Source of the DNA: Companilactobacillus versmoldensis DSM 14857 = KCTC 3814
GTDB taxonomy: Bacteria > Bacillota > Bacilli > Lactobacillales > Lactobacillaceae
NCBI RefSeq assembly: GCF_001434295.1
Contig: NZ_AZFA01000008.1
Span: forward strand, 8,276-72,275
DNA: 64,000 nucleotides
Reading direction: 5' to 3'
Shown: piece by piece, positions 32,185 to 43,404 of the stretch
Layout of the letters: every line of letters begins with the position of its first letter
Numbering within the stretch: position 1 is the stretch's first letter
Notes under the pieces: model-generated
What the model was told of the DNA's origin: nothing
What the model saw: only the letters and a program-made list of their open reading frames with translations
Database searches by the model: none
Made by a program: the position numbers and the translations under genes

Positions 32185-35100
32185 CTAAATACTACGTACA
32201 TAATAACTCTGATCTTCCAATACCTTCAACACAGCATCAACGGTATCCAAAGCAGTGAACAGCGGAACCGAGTGCTCAGTAGTAACGCCACGCATGACTT
32301 TACCATCAGTATCTCCGGCTTCTTCTTCATCAATCGTATTAACAACGACCTGAACATGTTTGTCGCCGATCAAGTCCATCATTCCTTCAAAGGAATCGTC
32401 GAACCCTTCGACTTCCAAATCATGCTCTTTCAAATAATCAGCCGTCTGGCCAACTGCCATCAACTCATAGCCTAAGTCAACGAAACGTTTGGCTAATCCG
32501 AGAGTCTCTTCCAAGTCGCCAGGTCTGACACTGAAAATAATCTTTCCAGCAGCTGGCACATGAGTTTTAGTACCTTCAAAGGCTTTGTACAAAGCTTTGG
32601 CAAAAGTTTTATCCGTGCCCATTACTTCGCCAGTGGATTTCATCTCTGGTCCCAGCAAACTGTCTACATTAGCTAGCTTCGAGAAAGAGAAAACTGGTGC
32701 TTTGACGTGAATGAGGTCTCCAACTGGGGCGACACCATTGTGATATCCTTGCTCCTTTAAACTCTTGCCCAAAATGACCTTCGTAGCAATTTGTGCCATT
32801 GGGATATCCGTTACCTTACTCAAGAACGGTACGGTTCTTGAAGCACGGGGATTAACTTCGATCACGTAAGCTTGGTCGTTTTGAACGACGAACTGAATAT
32901 TCATCATCCCTAAACAGTTCAAATCATGAGCCAACTTTTCAGTATAGTCGACGATCTGCTCTTGAACGTGTTTCGACAAAGTCTGGACTGGATAGACTGA
33001 CATTGAATCACCAGAGTGAACTCCAGCTCTTTCAATATGTTCCATGATACCAGGGATCAAAACGTCCTTACCATCACAGATAGCGTCAACTTCACATTCC
33101 TTGCCCATCAAGTAATGATCGATCAAAACTGGATGGTCGTGCGAGACTTTGACCGCATTGTGCATATAGTAATTCAATTCATCTTTTTTAGTGATGATCT
33201 CCATTGCCCGACCACCTAAAACGTAACTTGGACGAACCAAAACTGGATAACCAACTTTTTCAGCAATTTTGACCGCAGTTGCCTCATCACTGGCAGTATC
33301 ACCAGTTGGATGAGCAATATTATTAGCCACGATAACTTTTTCAAATTCATCCCGGTCTTCAGCCCGATTAATGTCTTCAACACTAGTTCCCAAGACTTTC
33401 ACACCATGAGCTAATAAAGGTTCGGCCAAATTAATAGCGGTCTGACCACCGAATTGCAAGATAACCCCTTCAGGTTTTTCCAATTCGATGACATTCAAAA
33501 CATCTTCCAAAGTTAATGGTTCAAAGTACAATTTGTCAGAAATCGAGAAATCGGTCGAAACTGTTTCCGGATTACTATTCATAACAATTGCTTCGTAGCC
33601 AGCTTTTTGGATAGTTTTGACAGAATGAACCGTAGCGTAATCAAACTCGACACCTTGGCCAATTCTGATTGGTCCAGAGCCAATAACTAGAATTGAAGGT
33701 TTCTTGTCGACTATGCTCTCATTTTCGAATTCGTAGGTGCTGTAAAAATACGGAGTTTGCGATTCGAACTCACCAGCACAAGTATCGACCATCTTATAAA
33801 CAGGTGTGATCTGATTGTCTTCCCGTAATTTTTGAACGGAATCAACATCGACGCCCCAAATCTTAGCAATCGACTTGTCAGCAAAGCCATTTTTCTTTGC
33901 GTCCAATAAAACATCTAAGTCTTGCGGATTATCGCGCAACTCACGTTCGATTTCGACGATGTGCAACAACTTGTCCAAATAGAACAAATTGATCTTGGTC
34001 ATATCAGCAATTTTTTCGATCTTGTAACCACGACGGATGGCCTCAGCCAAATAAAACAGGCGGTCATCTTGAGCTTGAACTAAACCGTGATCGAGATCTT
34101 TATCAGACAATTCGTGTAGCTCTGGTTTGTCCAATGAAATCAAACCGATCTCCAATGAACGAACCGCTTTTAAGGTGGCTTCTTCAATATTCCGGCCGAT
34201 AGCCATAACTTCACCAGTAGCCTTCATCTGAGTTCCTAGAGTCCGGTCAGCATGAGTAAATTTGTCGAATGGCCAGCGAGGGATTTTGCAGACAACGTAG
34301 TCCAATGCTGGTTCAAATTCAGCATAAGTCGTACCAGTAACAGGATTGATGATCTCATCCAAAGTTTGACCAACCGCGATCTTAGCAGCAACTTTTGCAA
34401 TCGGATAGCCAGTAGCTTTAGAAGCTAAAGCACTTGACCGGCTGACCCGAGGATTTACCTCGATAACGAAATATTTGAAACTATTAGGATCTAAGGCTAA
34501 CTGCACATTGCAGCCACCTTCGATCTTCAGTGCGCGGATGATCTTCAATGAGACATCCCGCAGCATTTGAACTTCTCGATCAGACAAAGTCTGAACTGGA
34601 GCATAGACGATTGAGTCACCAGTATGGATACCAACTGGATCAAAGTTTTCCATATTGCAGACGACCATTGCGTTATCATCGGCGTCACACATTACTTCAA
34701 ATTCGATCTCTTTAAAGCCGGCGATGCTTTGTTCAAGCATACATTGTGTCACAGGTGACAGGCTGAGACCATTTTGCAAGATCTCGCGTAATTCACGTTC
34801 ATTATCAGCGATACCGCCTCCGGTACCACCCATGGTGAATGCTGGTCTAACGATGATCGGATAACCGATCTGATTGGCGGCTGTCACGCCTTCTTCTTCT
34901 TCATGAACAATAGCTGATTCAGGAACTGGTTCGCCAAGTTCTCTCATTAAAGCCCGGAATTTCTCCCGATCTTCGGCTTGGTCGATGGCACTCATCTTCG
35001 TACCTAACAATTCGATATCTAGTTCTTTCAAGATACCAGAATCGTCCAATTCCTTGGCCATATTGAGTCCTTGTTGACCACCTAGTGTTGGCAAGATAGC

Positions 35101-35352
35101 GTCAGGTCTTTCTTGACGCAAGATCTGCGAAACAAATTGATAAGTGATCGGTTCGATATAAACCTTATCGGCTATTTCTTTATCGGTCATAATAGTTGCT
35201 GGATTGGAATTAACTAAAACAACTTGATAGCCTAACTCTTTTAAAGCTAAACATGCCTGTGTTCCGGAGTAATCAAATTCAGCAGCTTGACCAATGATGA
35301 TTGGACCAGAGCCAATCACCATAATTTTTGAAATATCAGTTCTTTTGGCCAT
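32185..35352 (-). CDS. carB: Carbamoyl-phosphate synthase large subunit
   Basis: A 1055-residue enzyme that makes carbamoyl phosphate from glutamine-derived ammonia, bicarbonate and two ATP. Two homologous ATP-grasp halves are evident: [19 protein letters not shown] near residue 12 and [19 protein letters not shown] near residue 550, plus a C-terminal allosteric domain. MAKRTD at 35352, after AAGGGG, is the start; the open frame extends 11 codons further without a site. It overlaps the end of carA by 17 bases. Full length. Confidence 0.95.
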   Translation of the reverse strand: MAKRTDISKIMVIGSGPIIIGQAAEFDYSGTQACLALKELGYQVVLVNSNPATIMTDKEIADKVYIEPITYQFVSQILRQERPDAILPTLGGQQGLNMAKELDDSGILKELDIELLGTKMSAIDQAEDREKFRALMRELGEPVPESAIVHEEEEGVTAANQIGYPIIVRPAFTMGGTGGGIADNERELREILQNGLSLSPVTQCMLEQSIAGFKEIEFEVMCDADDNAMVVCNMENFDPVGIHTGDSIVYAPVQTLSDREVQMLRDVSLKIIRALKIEGGCNVQLALDPNSFKYFVIEVNPRVSRSSALASKATGYPIAKVAAKIAVGQTLDEIINPVTGTTYAEFEPALDYVVCKIPRWPFDKFTHADRTLGTQMKATGEVMAIGRNIEEATLKAVRSLEIGLISLDKPELHELSDKDLDHGLVQAQDDRLFYLAEAIRRGYKIEKIADMTKINLFYLDKLLHIVEIERELRDNPQDLDVLLDAKKNGFADKSIAKIWGVDVDSVQKLREDNQITPVYKMVDTCAGEFESQTPYFYSTYEFENESIVDKKPSILVIGSGPIRIGQGVEFDYATVHSVKTIQKAGYEAIVMNSNPETVSTDFSISDKLYFEPLTLEDVLNVIELEKPEGVILQFGGQTAINLAEPLLAHGVKVLGTSVEDINRAEDRDEFEKVIVANNIAHPTGDTASDEATAVKIAEKVGYPVLVRPSYVLGGRAMEIITKKDELNYYMHNAVKVSHDHPVLIDHYLMGKECEVDAICDGKDVLIPGIMEHIERAGVHSGDSMSVYPVQTLSKHVQEQIVDYTEKLAHDLNCLGMMNIQFVVQNDQAYVIEVNPRASRTVPFLSKVTDIPMAQIATKVILGKSLKEQGYHNGVAPVGDLIHVKAPVFSFSKLANVDSLLGPEMKSTGEVMGTDKTFAKALYKAFEGTKTHVPAAGKIIFSVRPGDLEETLGLAKRFVDLGYELMAVGQTADYLKEHDLEVEGFDDSFEGMMDLIGDKHVQVVVNTIDEEEAGDTDGKVMRGVTTEHSVPLFTALDTVDAVLKVLEDQSYYVRSI

Positions 35353-36433
35353 ATGTGATTGTCCCCTTCGCTTTATTTTCATCAATCAACTTCATGAATC
35401 TATCAAATAAATAGGCTGCGTCATGTGGACCAGGAGCAGCATCCGGGTGATATTGCACAGAAAAGGCCGGATAGATCTTATGTCTCAATCCCTCGACAGT
35501 TTTATCGTTGATTTCCTCATGAGTTATTTCTAATTCAGTGTCCGCAAGTGAATTGCGATCAACAGCATAACCGTGATTTTGAGATGTAAAATCAATTCGA
35601 CCGGTAGTTAGATCTCTTACTGGATGATTAAAGCCACGATGCCCGAATTTCATCTTGAAAGTATCGGCGCCGTTAGCGAGAGCGAAAAGTTGATGACCCA
35701 TACAAATTCCAAAAAGTGGAACATGTTTTTCCACCTCACGGATCATTTTCAATGTTTCAGGAACACTCTTCGGGTTACCTGGACCATTAGTTAACATTAC
35801 TCCGTCAGGATCTTGAGCTAAAACTTGTTCTGCTGTCGCATCAGCAGGCAATACCATCAAATTACAATGTCTATCAGACAACTCTCTTAAAATAGAGTGT
35901 TTCAATCCATAGTCGACTAGAACTACTTTTCTGCCGTGAGTTGGCACTGGATAAGCACTAGCAGTAGTGCTTTGTGCAATTTGATCTGTTGCTAATTTAG
36001 TGTTCTGGAGATCCTTGACTGTATTTTCAGTGACTTCATCTACAATAGTAGCTTTTAAAGCACCTTTTGCTCGAATGTGGCGAGTGACAGTACGTGTGTC
36101 AACACCAGTGATACCTGGTACGCCAGTTTCCTTCAAATAGTCATCGAGAGATAAGTCCATTCTCCAGTTGTTAGCTCGTCGGGCCAGTTCATGTACTACT
36201 ACACCTTTGCAAGTTGGAGTAATTGATTCATAGTCATCACGGTTGATTCCGTAATTACCTATTAGTGGGAAAGTAAACATTAAGATCTCGCCATTATATG
36301 ACTGATCTGTGATTGATTCTTGATAGCCGGACATCCCGGTACTGAAAACTAGCTCGCCCACTGCGGCAGTTTCGGCACCAAAGGCTTGTCCTGGATAAAT
36401 ATTGCCATCTTCTAATACCAAGTAACGCTTCAT
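35336..36433 (-). CDS. carA: Carbamoyl-phosphate synthase small subunit
   Basis: A 365-residue glutamine amidotransferase subunit. The C-terminal class I GATase domain holds [13 protein letters not shown] with the nucleophile Cys (about residue 240) and the His/Glu pair in [13 protein letters not shown]. The N-terminal domain starts [23 protein letters not shown] after AAAGGGGCGG. No pyr or arg gene is adjacent, so the pathway served is not decided by context. The leader of about 280 bases shows no PyrR-binding loop or T-box. Confidence 0.94.
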   Translation of the reverse strand: MKRYLVLEDGNIYPGQAFGAETAAVGELVFSTGMSGYQESITDQSYNGEILMFTFPLIGNYGINRDDYESITPTCKGVVVHELARRANNWRMDLSLDDYLKETGVPGITGVDTRTVTRHIRAKGALKATIVDEVTENTVKDLQNTKLATDQIAQSTTASAYPVPTHGRKVVLVDYGLKHSILRELSDRHCNLMVLPADATAEQVLAQDPDGVMLTNGPGNPKSVPETLKMIREVEKHVPLFGICMGHQLFALANGADTFKMKFGHRGFNHPVRDLTTGRIDFTSQNHGYAVDRNSLADTELEITHEEINDKTVEGLRHKIYPAFSVQYHPDAAPGPHDAAYLFDRFMKLIDENKAKGTITYGQKN

Positions 36434-36781
36434 TATTCCGCCCCTTTCGTCTATAAACTGACCTGTAAGAAGCTAAAGAAGGCAAAAAAAATATACCTCT
36501 TCAACTGTCTTAGATAAAATCTGATATTTGATGACCAATTCTGGAAAAAATAAGGTCCCAAGTAATAGATACATAGGTAGCGCCTATCTAATCTTAGTAG
36601 TGGAAACATCTGCAATATCATTTGTCGCGAACCACACAATTTGGATTGATATACGAACAATCGGCATAACAATCCCATTTTTGTTTCGTGATTGTATTAA
36701 ATTGTACAACTACTGGGGCGACAATGAAACAGTTTTCTGAAATTAGATTAAAAAATATTTTAATATTTATTAATAAAAAAA
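36434..36781. other. carAB leader and promoter region
   Basis: About 350 bases. On the minus strand a dyad-like TTGTACAATTTAATACAA (36684-36701) lies where a promoter would be, and a GATAGG...CCTAT hairpin follows. I find no PyrR site, T-box or terminator, so regulation is unclear. Confidence 0.4.
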
Positions 36782-36810
36782 GAGAGCAGATTATTATTAT
36801 ATCGGCTCTC
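36782..36810 (-). terminator. Rho-independent terminator
   Basis: GAGAGC...GCTCTC hairpin with seven T on the minus strand, ending the iron-uptake operon. Confidence 0.75.
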
Positions 36811-36856
36811 ACAAAAATATTTGTTTTGTTTTCTAATTTTTAACTAAATTTTTTAC

Positions 36857-37144
36857 TTATTTATCGTCATGTTCGTTATATTCGGGATCATCCATATCTC
36901 GTTCGATATCGATCCCATACAAATCATTGACGGCAGAGTCCTTATCAGCGGTATGGACAACTAGGATCGTTGTGGCTCCCTTGCTGCTCACATAACCAAC
37001 AAAGGTAGTGACCTCTTCTACTAAATATGGCAATCCATCGGAATGAACGATGTATTCCCCTGCAACTGGCATACTTTCCAAATAAACTTTGTTCATGCGG
37101 ATGTATTCGTCGCCATCGTGTAAAACTATTAATACTTTGTACAT
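36857..37144 (-). CDS. Hypothetical protein linked to iron-uptake operon
   Basis: 95 residues. I start at the ATG at 37144, eight bases after AAGGTGG, not at the upstream TTG. It has no signal peptide or membrane segment; it begins MYKVLIVLHDGDEYIRMNKV, a beta-rich pattern, and ends in a very acidic tail (ERDMDDPEYNEHDDK). It lies 69 bases after the second permease gene and before the operon terminator, so it is probably co-transcribed with the ferric siderophore transporter. Family not recognised. Confidence 0.6.
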   Translation of the reverse strand: MYKVLIVLHDGDEYIRMNKVYLESMPVAGEYIVHSDGLPYLVEEVTTFVGYVSSKGATTILVVHTADKDSAVNDLYGIDIERDMDDPEYNEHDDK

Positions 37145-37213
37145 TTTCTGGTCCACCTTCTTTGATTTAAGTTTGAGACTTTTCATAAAGGTTGGCAAGT
37201 TTTTTTCCTCGGA

Positions 37214-38212
37214 CTATTTGGTTTTCATTAAAATGTAAACGAAATATGGTGCTCCGATAACGGCAACTAAGATGCCGACTGGTATCTCGGTAGTCGAACT
37301 AATAACTTTGCCGACTGTATCGGCAGCCAATAGTAAAAAGCTGCCTAAAACACCAGATAAGACCAGCTGATGGCTGTGTTTGAATCCGATTACACGTCGC
37401 GACAGGTTAGGCGTAATCAGACCGATAAATCCGATCCCACCACTGATTGAAACGCTGACACCTGCTAAGATGACTGCAGCTGCAATCAAAATGATACGTT
37501 CCTTTTTCAAATTTATCCCCAGTGAATAAGCAACATCATCACCTAAGTTGAAAGTATCGAGGACTCGCATTTTGGAAAAGATGAAAATGGTACAGATAAT
37601 GAACCACGGTAAAAACATCAAAATGAATTCCCAGCTTGTCCCCCAAATACTACCTGCTAGCCAATTCATCACGAATTGATAATTCTCTGGTGATAGTTTC
37701 AAGGTCAGTAAGACCATGATCGATGAATACAGTCCTGACAAAGCGACACCAGTCAACAGCATTCGGTTAGAAGTAATGCCTGTTTCTTTTTTGTATGAAA
37801 ATCCAAAGACGATCACCGTACTGATCAAAGCACCAACTAATGCCATCGTTGGTAGTAAAAACAAATTAGCATCTTGGTTTTTGACCAAGGCAATGAACAG
37901 CATGACGGCAATACCTGCTCCAGAATTGATCCCCAAAAAACTAGTATCAGCCATCGGATTTTGAGTTGTCGACTGGATAACATTACCCGCAATCGCTAAA
38001 GCAAAGCCGACTAATAACGTAACAACGATCCGAGGCATCCGAAAATCAAAAATAACCAGCGACTGAGTGTAAGTCCCTTTACCAGCTAGTAAATTCCAAA
38101 TGGCCGACGGCGAGATCCGCATCTGACCTGTATTTAAATTAATGACCATTAAAATCACCATAAAAACAATTAGGACGAACAACCATCGAGTAAGTTTGAA
38201 TCTTTTTGTCAT
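37214..38212 (-). CDS. Iron-siderophore ABC transporter permease (second)
   Basis: 332 residues, FecCD/BtuC family, about nine to ten transmembrane helices. FRMPRIVVTLLVGFALAIAG near residue 55 and GFIGLITPNLSR near residue 265 are family marks, the latter contacting the ATPase. It overlaps the first permease by four bases (ATGA) and pairs with it as a heterodimer, as FhuG with FhuB. Confidence 0.88.
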   Translation of the reverse strand: MTKRFKLTRWLFVLIVFMVILMVINLNTGQMRISPSAIWNLLAGKGTYTQSLVIFDFRMPRIVVTLLVGFALAIAGNVIQSTTQNPMADTSFLGINSGAGIAVMLFIALVKNQDANLFLLPTMALVGALISTVIVFGFSYKKETGITSNRMLLTGVALSGLYSSIMVLLTLKLSPENYQFVMNWLAGSIWGTSWEFILMFLPWFIICTIFIFSKMRVLDTFNLGDDVAYSLGINLKKERIILIAAAVILAGVSVSISGGIGFIGLITPNLSRRVIGFKHSHQLVLSGVLGSFLLLAADTVGKVISSTTEIPVGILVAVIGAPYFVYILMKTK

Positions 38213-39207
38213 AGTTGATTACCATCCCTTCTAGCAAGATAAATAAAGAATGGCACGCCGACAATCGAAATGATGATTCCAAAAGGAGTCTCTTGTGGAG
38301 GATTGATCGTGCGAGCAATCAGATCTGCTAACACGGTCAGATCAGCTCCTAATAAGATTGTCATCGGGATCACCTTGCGATTATTGGTTCCGACTAAAAA
38401 CTTGGCTATATGCGGAATGATCAAACCAACGAAGGCAACATTGCCAACTAAAGAAACTGACACACCAGACAAAATAACGACACAGATCAAGGAAATAAGT
38501 CTGATGGCCGTAATATTTTTACCTAAACTTTTAATTGAATCATCGGTCAAACTTAAGAGATTCAAATTACCAGACATTAAGTAGACTACAACTAAGCCAA
38601 CAATTATCCATGGTCCAAGTCGTTCTAGTTGAGCCCAAGAGACAGCTGAAATGCCACCAAAATGCCAAAAGGCTAAGTCTTGTTTGAGGTTAGCAATCAA
38701 AGCGATACCTTCACTGATAGCGGTGAAAAAAGCACTGATCGCTAACCCTGATAAAACTAAAATAGTCGGGCTCATTTGCGATTTCTTCAGGGAACTGATA
38801 GCAAAAACTAGCCCTGCGGAAATGGCAGCACCGACTACTGAAAAAGCTGTGGTATTCAAAGTAGACATTTTAGGAAAAAAAGTAAAACAAAGCGTCAGCA
38901 TAAAAGCCGCCCCAGCGTTGATACCTAAAAGTCCCGAATCAGCCATAGGATTCTTAGTCACGCTTTGCATCAAAGCACCGCTGACTGCTAAAGCAGCACC
39001 GATCAACATTGCGCCAATGATCCGCGGGATCCTGATATGGCGAATGATCCGTTGATCGATACTGCTCGCATCGAAATGAAAAAGTGAGTTAAAGACTGTT
39101 GAACCAGTATTGCTATTGGAACCGTAGCGTACGCTGAGCATCAATAATAAACCTAAGACCACCAGTGCAATAACCATTTGAAGAGAATACTTTACACTAG
39201 CTTTCAA
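38209..39207 (-). CDS. Iron-siderophore ABC transporter permease (first)
   Basis: 332 residues, FecCD family, with IRIPRIIGAMLIGAALAVSG near residue 55 and AFVGLIIPHIAKF near residue 268. It is the partner of the downstream permease and overlaps both neighbours by four bases, which points to translational coupling within a tight ATPase-permease-permease operon. Confidence 0.88.
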   Translation of the reverse strand: MKASVKYSLQMVIALVVLGLLLMLSVRYGSNSNTGSTVFNSLFHFDASSIDQRIIRHIRIPRIIGAMLIGAALAVSGALMQSVTKNPMADSGLLGINAGAAFMLTLCFTFFPKMSTLNTTAFSVVGAAISAGLVFAISSLKKSQMSPTILVLSGLAISAFFTAISEGIALIANLKQDLAFWHFGGISAVSWAQLERLGPWIIVGLVVVYLMSGNLNLLSLTDDSIKSLGKNITAIRLISLICVVILSGVSVSLVGNVAFVGLIIPHIAKFLVGTNNRKVIPMTILLGADLTVLADLIARTINPPQETPFGIIISIVGVPFFIYLARRDGNQL

Positions 39208-39998
39208 GCTGACTCCCCCGATCTCCAGCGGTTATAAGTCAGGATCATTGGTCTGTTATGGTCTTGAATGATCTTAGCATCGATATTGAAAATATTGCGA
39301 AGATTATCGCGGGTGATGACTTGGTTGACTGGACCACAAGTCTGCAGGTACCCATTTTTGATAGCAATCAATTGATCTGAGAATCTGGCAGCGTGGTTCA
39401 AATCATGCAAAGCCATCACGATCGTCCGATGCTCTTTTTCGTTTAGTTCCTTGATCAATAGCATGACGTCCAATTGATGCGTCAGATCTAAATAAGTCGT
39501 CGGCTCATCCAAAATGATCGTATCAGTATCTTGGGCCACCGCCATCGCAATCCAGGCACGTTGTCTTTGACCACCAGATAGCGTACTTAACCGACGTTTA
39601 GCCAAGTCTTGGACTGAAGCTTTTTCCATGGCCCAATCGATTTTTTCATGATCGACTTTTGATAGCGTGGAAAAACGATGCCGATATGGGATCCGCCCAA
39701 AGGTCACTAATTCCTGAACTGTCAGATCATTGGCAACTTCATTAGACTGTGGCAAGACAGCCATTTCTTTAGCCATCTCACTAGTTTTCTTCTGTTCGAT
39801 ATTTTCGCTGTCTAAAAAGACCGACCCATCGCACGGTTTCAATAACCGGGCAATCGTTCGGATCAAAGTTGACTTGCCACATCCATTCGGCCCAATCAAA
39901 GTTGTGATCTGACCTTTAGGAATCTGGATCGACAGATCGTGGATCGTTAATTTTTTATCATAGTTCACGCAAACTTTCTTAGTTTCAATAATATTCAT
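39204..39998 (-). CDS. Iron-siderophore ABC transporter ATP-binding protein
   Basis: 264 residues. Walker A GPNGCGKST (about 36-44), Q-loop in AVLPQSNEV, signature LSGGQRQRAWIAMAVAQ (about 138-154), Walker B TIILDEPT and the switch His in MALHDLNHA place it in the FhuC/FepC group. It begins the minus-strand operon and is divergent from the binding-protein gene at 40150, with a shared 150-base promoter region. Confidence 0.9.
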   Translation of the reverse strand: MNIIETKKVCVNYDKKLTIHDLSIQIPKGQITTLIGPNGCGKSTLIRTIARLLKPCDGSVFLDSENIEQKKTSEMAKEMAVLPQSNEVANDLTVQELVTFGRIPYRHRFSTLSKVDHEKIDWAMEKASVQDLAKRRLSTLSGGQRQRAWIAMAVAQDTDTIILDEPTTYLDLTHQLDVMLLIKELNEKEHRTIVMALHDLNHAARFSDQLIAIKNGYLQTCGPVNQVITRDNLRNIFNIDAKIIQDHNRPMILTYNRWRSGESA

Positions 39999-40083
39999 CG
40001 CACATTCGACCTTAATTTATAATTTTTACATACAGACTGAATATTCTGATATATATTTTTGTAATATATTTTAACGTATTCTC

Positions 40084-40112
40084 TTGACTTTTTGTAACGC
40101 TTTCATTAATAA
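40084..40112 (+). promoter_or_regulatory. Promoter of the iron-binding lipoprotein gene
   Basis: TTGACT with a -10 region TTAATA/TAATAA 17-18 bases downstream, on the plus strand. I do not see a convincing Fur box in the divergent region. Confidence 0.5.
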
Positions 40113-40149
40113 TTTACATAATTTAAAAAATTATTTGAGGGGGAAAATT

Positions 40150-41082
40150 ATGAATCGTAAAAAACTATGGGGAGTTGGACTTTTTATTGCCTTATTTTTC
40201 ACAATGTTTCTGTCAGCTTGTAGCAGTTCCCAAGCCTCAGATTCAAGTACGCGTGATCTAAAAGATTCCATGGGCCATCAAGTCGAAGTGCCTACACAGC
40301 CCAAACGTGTTGTCGGTAGTTACTTAGAGGATTACTTAGTTGCCGTTGGCGTCAAGCCAGTCGTTCAATGGTCAGTTAAAAATGCTTCAGGAACTCAGGA
40401 ATATTTGAAAAAAGATCTGAAAAACGTGCCAACGATCGACTACTCGCTACCCTATGAGGCAGTTACCAAGGCTAAACCAGACCTGATCCTCATGGGAACA
40501 GACAGTCAAGTTCAAAATGGGAAATATAACCAATATAAGAAAATTGCTCCAACCTACGTTGTCAAAAATGGTACTGACGTTTCTTGGCGGGACCAATTTC
40601 TCGATGTAGCTAAGGCAGTCAACAAGACTGATAAAGCTAAGCAAGTTCTAAACAAGTACGACAAGAAGGTCGACTCAGCGAAAACTAAATTGAACAAACA
40701 GGCTAATGGCAAGTCAGTGGCTGTTTTATGGGTAACTAACAACTCAGCCTTTATCGTTAGCGACAAGTCTTCTAGTGGCTCACTGCTCTACGGTGACCTC
40801 AAGTTGAAAGAACCTAGTCTGGTCAAAGAGGTTTCTAAGAAAGCTACGGCTGATTGGTCGTCCGTTTCCTTAGAAAAGCTTGCTAAACTGGATGCTGATT
40901 ACATTTTCTTAGTTAACAGTGACAAGGATGCTGACATGTTCAAAGATCCTGTTTGGACGAATATCAAGGCTGTTAAGGATGGTAATTTGTTCCAATACGG
41001 CAACGATTCTAGTTGGCAGTATAAAGGACCAATCGCTTATACCCAAATGATCGACCAAGTTTTAAAAGATATGACTAAATAA
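40150..41082 (+). CDS. Iron-siderophore substrate-binding lipoprotein
   Basis: 310 residues. The lipobox LSAC sets the lipidated Cys near residue 22; the start is the ATG at 40150 after GAGGGGG. The rest is a class III binding protein (two lobes linked by a long helix), with DSMGHQVEVPTQPKRVV at the N-lobe and LAKLDADYIFLVN in the C-lobe, as in FhuD/FecB types. Divergent from the ATPase-permease operon it serves. The siderophore type cannot be told. Confidence 0.88.
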   Translation: MNRKKLWGVGLFIALFFTMFLSACSSSQASDSSTRDLKDSMGHQVEVPTQPKRVVGSYLEDYLVAVGVKPVVQWSVKNASGTQEYLKKDLKNVPTIDYSLPYEAVTKAKPDLILMGTDSQVQNGKYNQYKKIAPTYVVKNGTDVSWRDQFLDVAKAVNKTDKAKQVLNKYDKKVDSAKTKLNKQANGKSVAVLWVTNNSAFIVSDKSSSGSLLYGDLKLKEPSLVKEVSKKATADWSSVSLEKLAKLDADYIFLVNSDKDADMFKDPVWTNIKAVKDGNLFQYGNDSSWQYKGPIAYTQMIDQVLKDMTK

Positions 41083-41093
41083 TAATTGAGAAC

Positions 41094-41127
41094 AAAAATC
41101 GGCAGGTCTTCGGATCTGCCGATTTTT
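41094..41127. terminator. Bidirectional terminator with UUCG loop
   Basis: AAAAATCGGCAGGTC, TTCG tetraloop, GATCTGCCGATTTTT. It serves the iron-binding protein gene and the convergent serA gene. Confidence 0.88.
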
Positions 41128-42297
41128 TTATTGATGCTCAATGATCCGTACTCGATGGACCTCAGGTATCTTATTGAGGGAACGGATCAAGTTTTGGCCA
41201 TTTTCACCATCGATCGAATTAACGTCAACGACTGTATAAGCGGTGCTTCCTTTGGCAGCATTACTCATATTCTCGATATTGATCTCTCGGTCAGCCATCT
41301 TAGTGGCAATCTGACCAACCATATTAGGGACATTTTTGTGAATGACAGTCACTCGATATGGTGCTTCAAAGGGAACTTTCATATTTGGTAAGTTAACTGA
41401 ATTGGTGGTATCACCCGATTCCAAATAATTCATCACAGTATCGGCACCCTGGACCGCACCATTTGATTCAGCTTCAAGAGTCGAACCGCCAATATGAGGA
41501 GTAATAGTGATGTTCTTTTGATCGGCGATGATCGGTTCACCAAAGTCTGTGCAGTAATGACTGATCTTCCCCTCCTGAATGGCCTTCAAAACTGCCTTGT
41601 TGTCAACGATGCCGATCCGCGAATAGTTGAACAAGACTGCCTGATCCTTCATAGCAGTCAATTCCGTCGTACTGATCAATCCAATCGTGTCTTGATTTTT
41701 AGGAACGTGGACTGTTACAAAATCGGCATTTTTGACAGCTCGACGAATCGAATTGGCACGCTTGACTTGATTGTCGATCCGCCAAGCAGCATTTGACGAC
41801 AAAAATGGATCGTAACCAATGACCTTCATCCCTAGAGCCAGTGCAGCATTAGCGACCCGTGAACCAACGTTTCCGAGTCCGATGACTGCGAGTCTTTTGC
41901 CAGCTAGTTCAGTTCCATTAAATTTAGTCTTATCCTTTTCAGTCCGTTGCGAAATATCGGCTTCCGAATGGATATTTGAATATTGATTAGCAGCAAATAA
42001 ATTTCTGGCCGTAGCAATCATCAACGAAATTACTAATTCCTTGACCGCATTGGCATTGCTGCCAGGGGTGTTGAAAACAGCAATCCCCTGCTCGGTTGCT
42101 TTGTCGAGTGGCACATTGTTGTAGCCTACTCCACACCGAACGATAGTCTTCAAGCTTTCTGGGAATTTTTCTTGCAACAAGTTGACCGACCGGATCAAAT
42201 AAGCATCAGGATCATCACTTTGATTGATCTTAAAATCATCACTGAATGTTTCTAAACCACTTTTAGCTATCGCATTAAACGTTTTTACTTGATACAT
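41128..42297 (-). CDS. serA: D-3-phosphoglycerate dehydrogenase
   Basis: A 389-residue NAD-dependent enzyme for the first step of serine synthesis. The Rossmann motif GLGNVGSRVANAALALGM lies near residue 147, catalytic His in TPHIGGST near residue 278, and a C-terminal ACT domain (about 315-389) follows, a shape typical of short ACT-containing SerA. It overlaps the serC stop by one base (TAATG), so translation is coupled. Regulated with serC by the leader described at 43383-43610. Confidence 0.9.
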   Translation of the reverse strand: MYQVKTFNAIAKSGLETFSDDFKINQSDDPDAYLIRSVNLLQEKFPESLKTIVRCGVGYNNVPLDKATEQGIAVFNTPGSNANAVKELVISLMIATARNLFAANQYSNIHSEADISQRTEKDKTKFNGTELAGKRLAVIGLGNVGSRVANAALALGMKVIGYDPFLSSNAAWRIDNQVKRANSIRRAVKNADFVTVHVPKNQDTIGLISTTELTAMKDQAVLFNYSRIGIVDNKAVLKAIQEGKISHYCTDFGEPIIADQKNITITPHIGGSTLEAESNGAVQGADTVMNYLESGDTTNSVNLPNMKVPFEAPYRVTVIHKNVPNMVGQIATKMADREINIENMSNAAKGSTAYTVVDVNSIDGENGQNLIRSLNKIPEVHRVRIIEHQ

Positions 42298-43382
42298 TAT
42301 TTAGTCCTCCAATAATTCTTTTCAAATTTATCCAAAAAGTTGACCAATTTTTCAACGCCTTCATATGGCATCGCATTGTATAAACTAGCGCGCATCCCTC
42401 CGACTGAACGATGACCCTTGATATTAAGCAAGCCAACATCAGCAGCCTCAGCAATCAATTTAGCGTCCAGATCAGCATCCTTGGTAACAAAAGGAACATT
42501 CGTCAATGAGCGATCAGGCTTTTGGACTGGTGCAGTAAATAATTTTGACGCATCCAAAAAATCATATAGCAAAGAAGATTTTTTCCGATTGCGTCTTTCC
42601 ATTTCGGGGACTCCACCTTGTTGTTTGAGCCATTTCAAGACTAAGCCAGCGGCATAAATGGCGAAGACTGGTGGGGTGTTGAACATGGAATTTTTCTGGG
42701 CGAACAATTGGTAATCGAGCATACTTGGTAGGTTTTTGACTTTGCCAATCAAATCATCTCGGACGATTACTAGAGTCAAACCGGCGATACCAAGGTTTTT
42801 CTGAGCTCCAGCCATGATCAATCCGAAATCTTTGATATTATATTGTTGACCGAGAAAATTCGACGACATATCGCCGACTAGTTCAGTTGCACCAGTGTCA
42901 GGAACGGTCGAGTAAGCTGTCCCTTCAATAGTGTTATTAGTAGTGATATGGACGTAGTCGTATGTATCTTGAGTCAAGTCTTTTAAAATCGGCAATTTCG
43001 TGTAATGGTCTGCTTTGGTTGAATTCAAGACATCAACTTTGACGTTGACACGTTTGGCTTCGTCTCCTGCTCGTTCCGCCCAATGACCACTGTCCAGCAA
43101 ACCGATCCGATGATATTTATTGGCAAGGTTCAACGGGATAGTGGTGAACTGCAAGGTGCCTCCCCCTTGAAAGAACAAAACGTGATAGTTATCGGGGATC
43201 GCCAGCAATTCTCTGAGATCTTTTTCGGCTTGATCGATGATATCTTCGAACAGCTCGGAACGATGGGAGATCTCCATTACGCTCATTCCTGAATCATTAT
43301 ATGATGGCAGATCTTGTTTGATCTGAGCTATAACTGGATCTGGCATAGTTGCGGGACCAGCTGAAAAATTGTAAATCGTCAT
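42297..43382 (-). CDS. serC: Phosphoserine aminotransferase
   Basis: A 361-residue PLP enzyme that converts 3-phosphohydroxypyruvate and glutamate to phosphoserine. MTIYNFSAGPATMPD is the family N-terminus; the PLP lysine is in MAGAQKNLGIAGL (about residue 195), and RASLYNA lies near the C-terminus. ATG after AAGGAG. First gene of serCA; no serB follows, but a histidine phosphatase gene lies divergently upstream. Confidence 0.93.
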   Translation of the reverse strand: MTIYNFSAGPATMPDPVIAQIKQDLPSYNDSGMSVMEISHRSELFEDIIDQAEKDLRELLAIPDNYHVLFFQGGGTLQFTTIPLNLANKYHRIGLLDSGHWAERAGDEAKRVNVKVDVLNSTKADHYTKLPILKDLTQDTYDYVHITTNNTIEGTAYSTVPDTGATELVGDMSSNFLGQQYNIKDFGLIMAGAQKNLGIAGLTLVIVRDDLIGKVKNLPSMLDYQLFAQKNSMFNTPPVFAIYAAGLVLKWLKQQGGVPEMERRNRKKSSLLYDFLDASKLFTAPVQKPDRSLTNVPFVTKDADLDAKLIAEAADVGLLNIKGHRSVGGMRASLYNAMPYEGVEKLVNFLDKFEKNYWRTK

Positions 43383-43404
43383 ACGAAAACACTCCTTATA
43401 TTAA

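Noticed and set aside
36434-36781. PyrR attenuator or T-box before carAB
   Set aside because: I could not find a PyrR binding loop, a terminator or an antiterminator in the leader.
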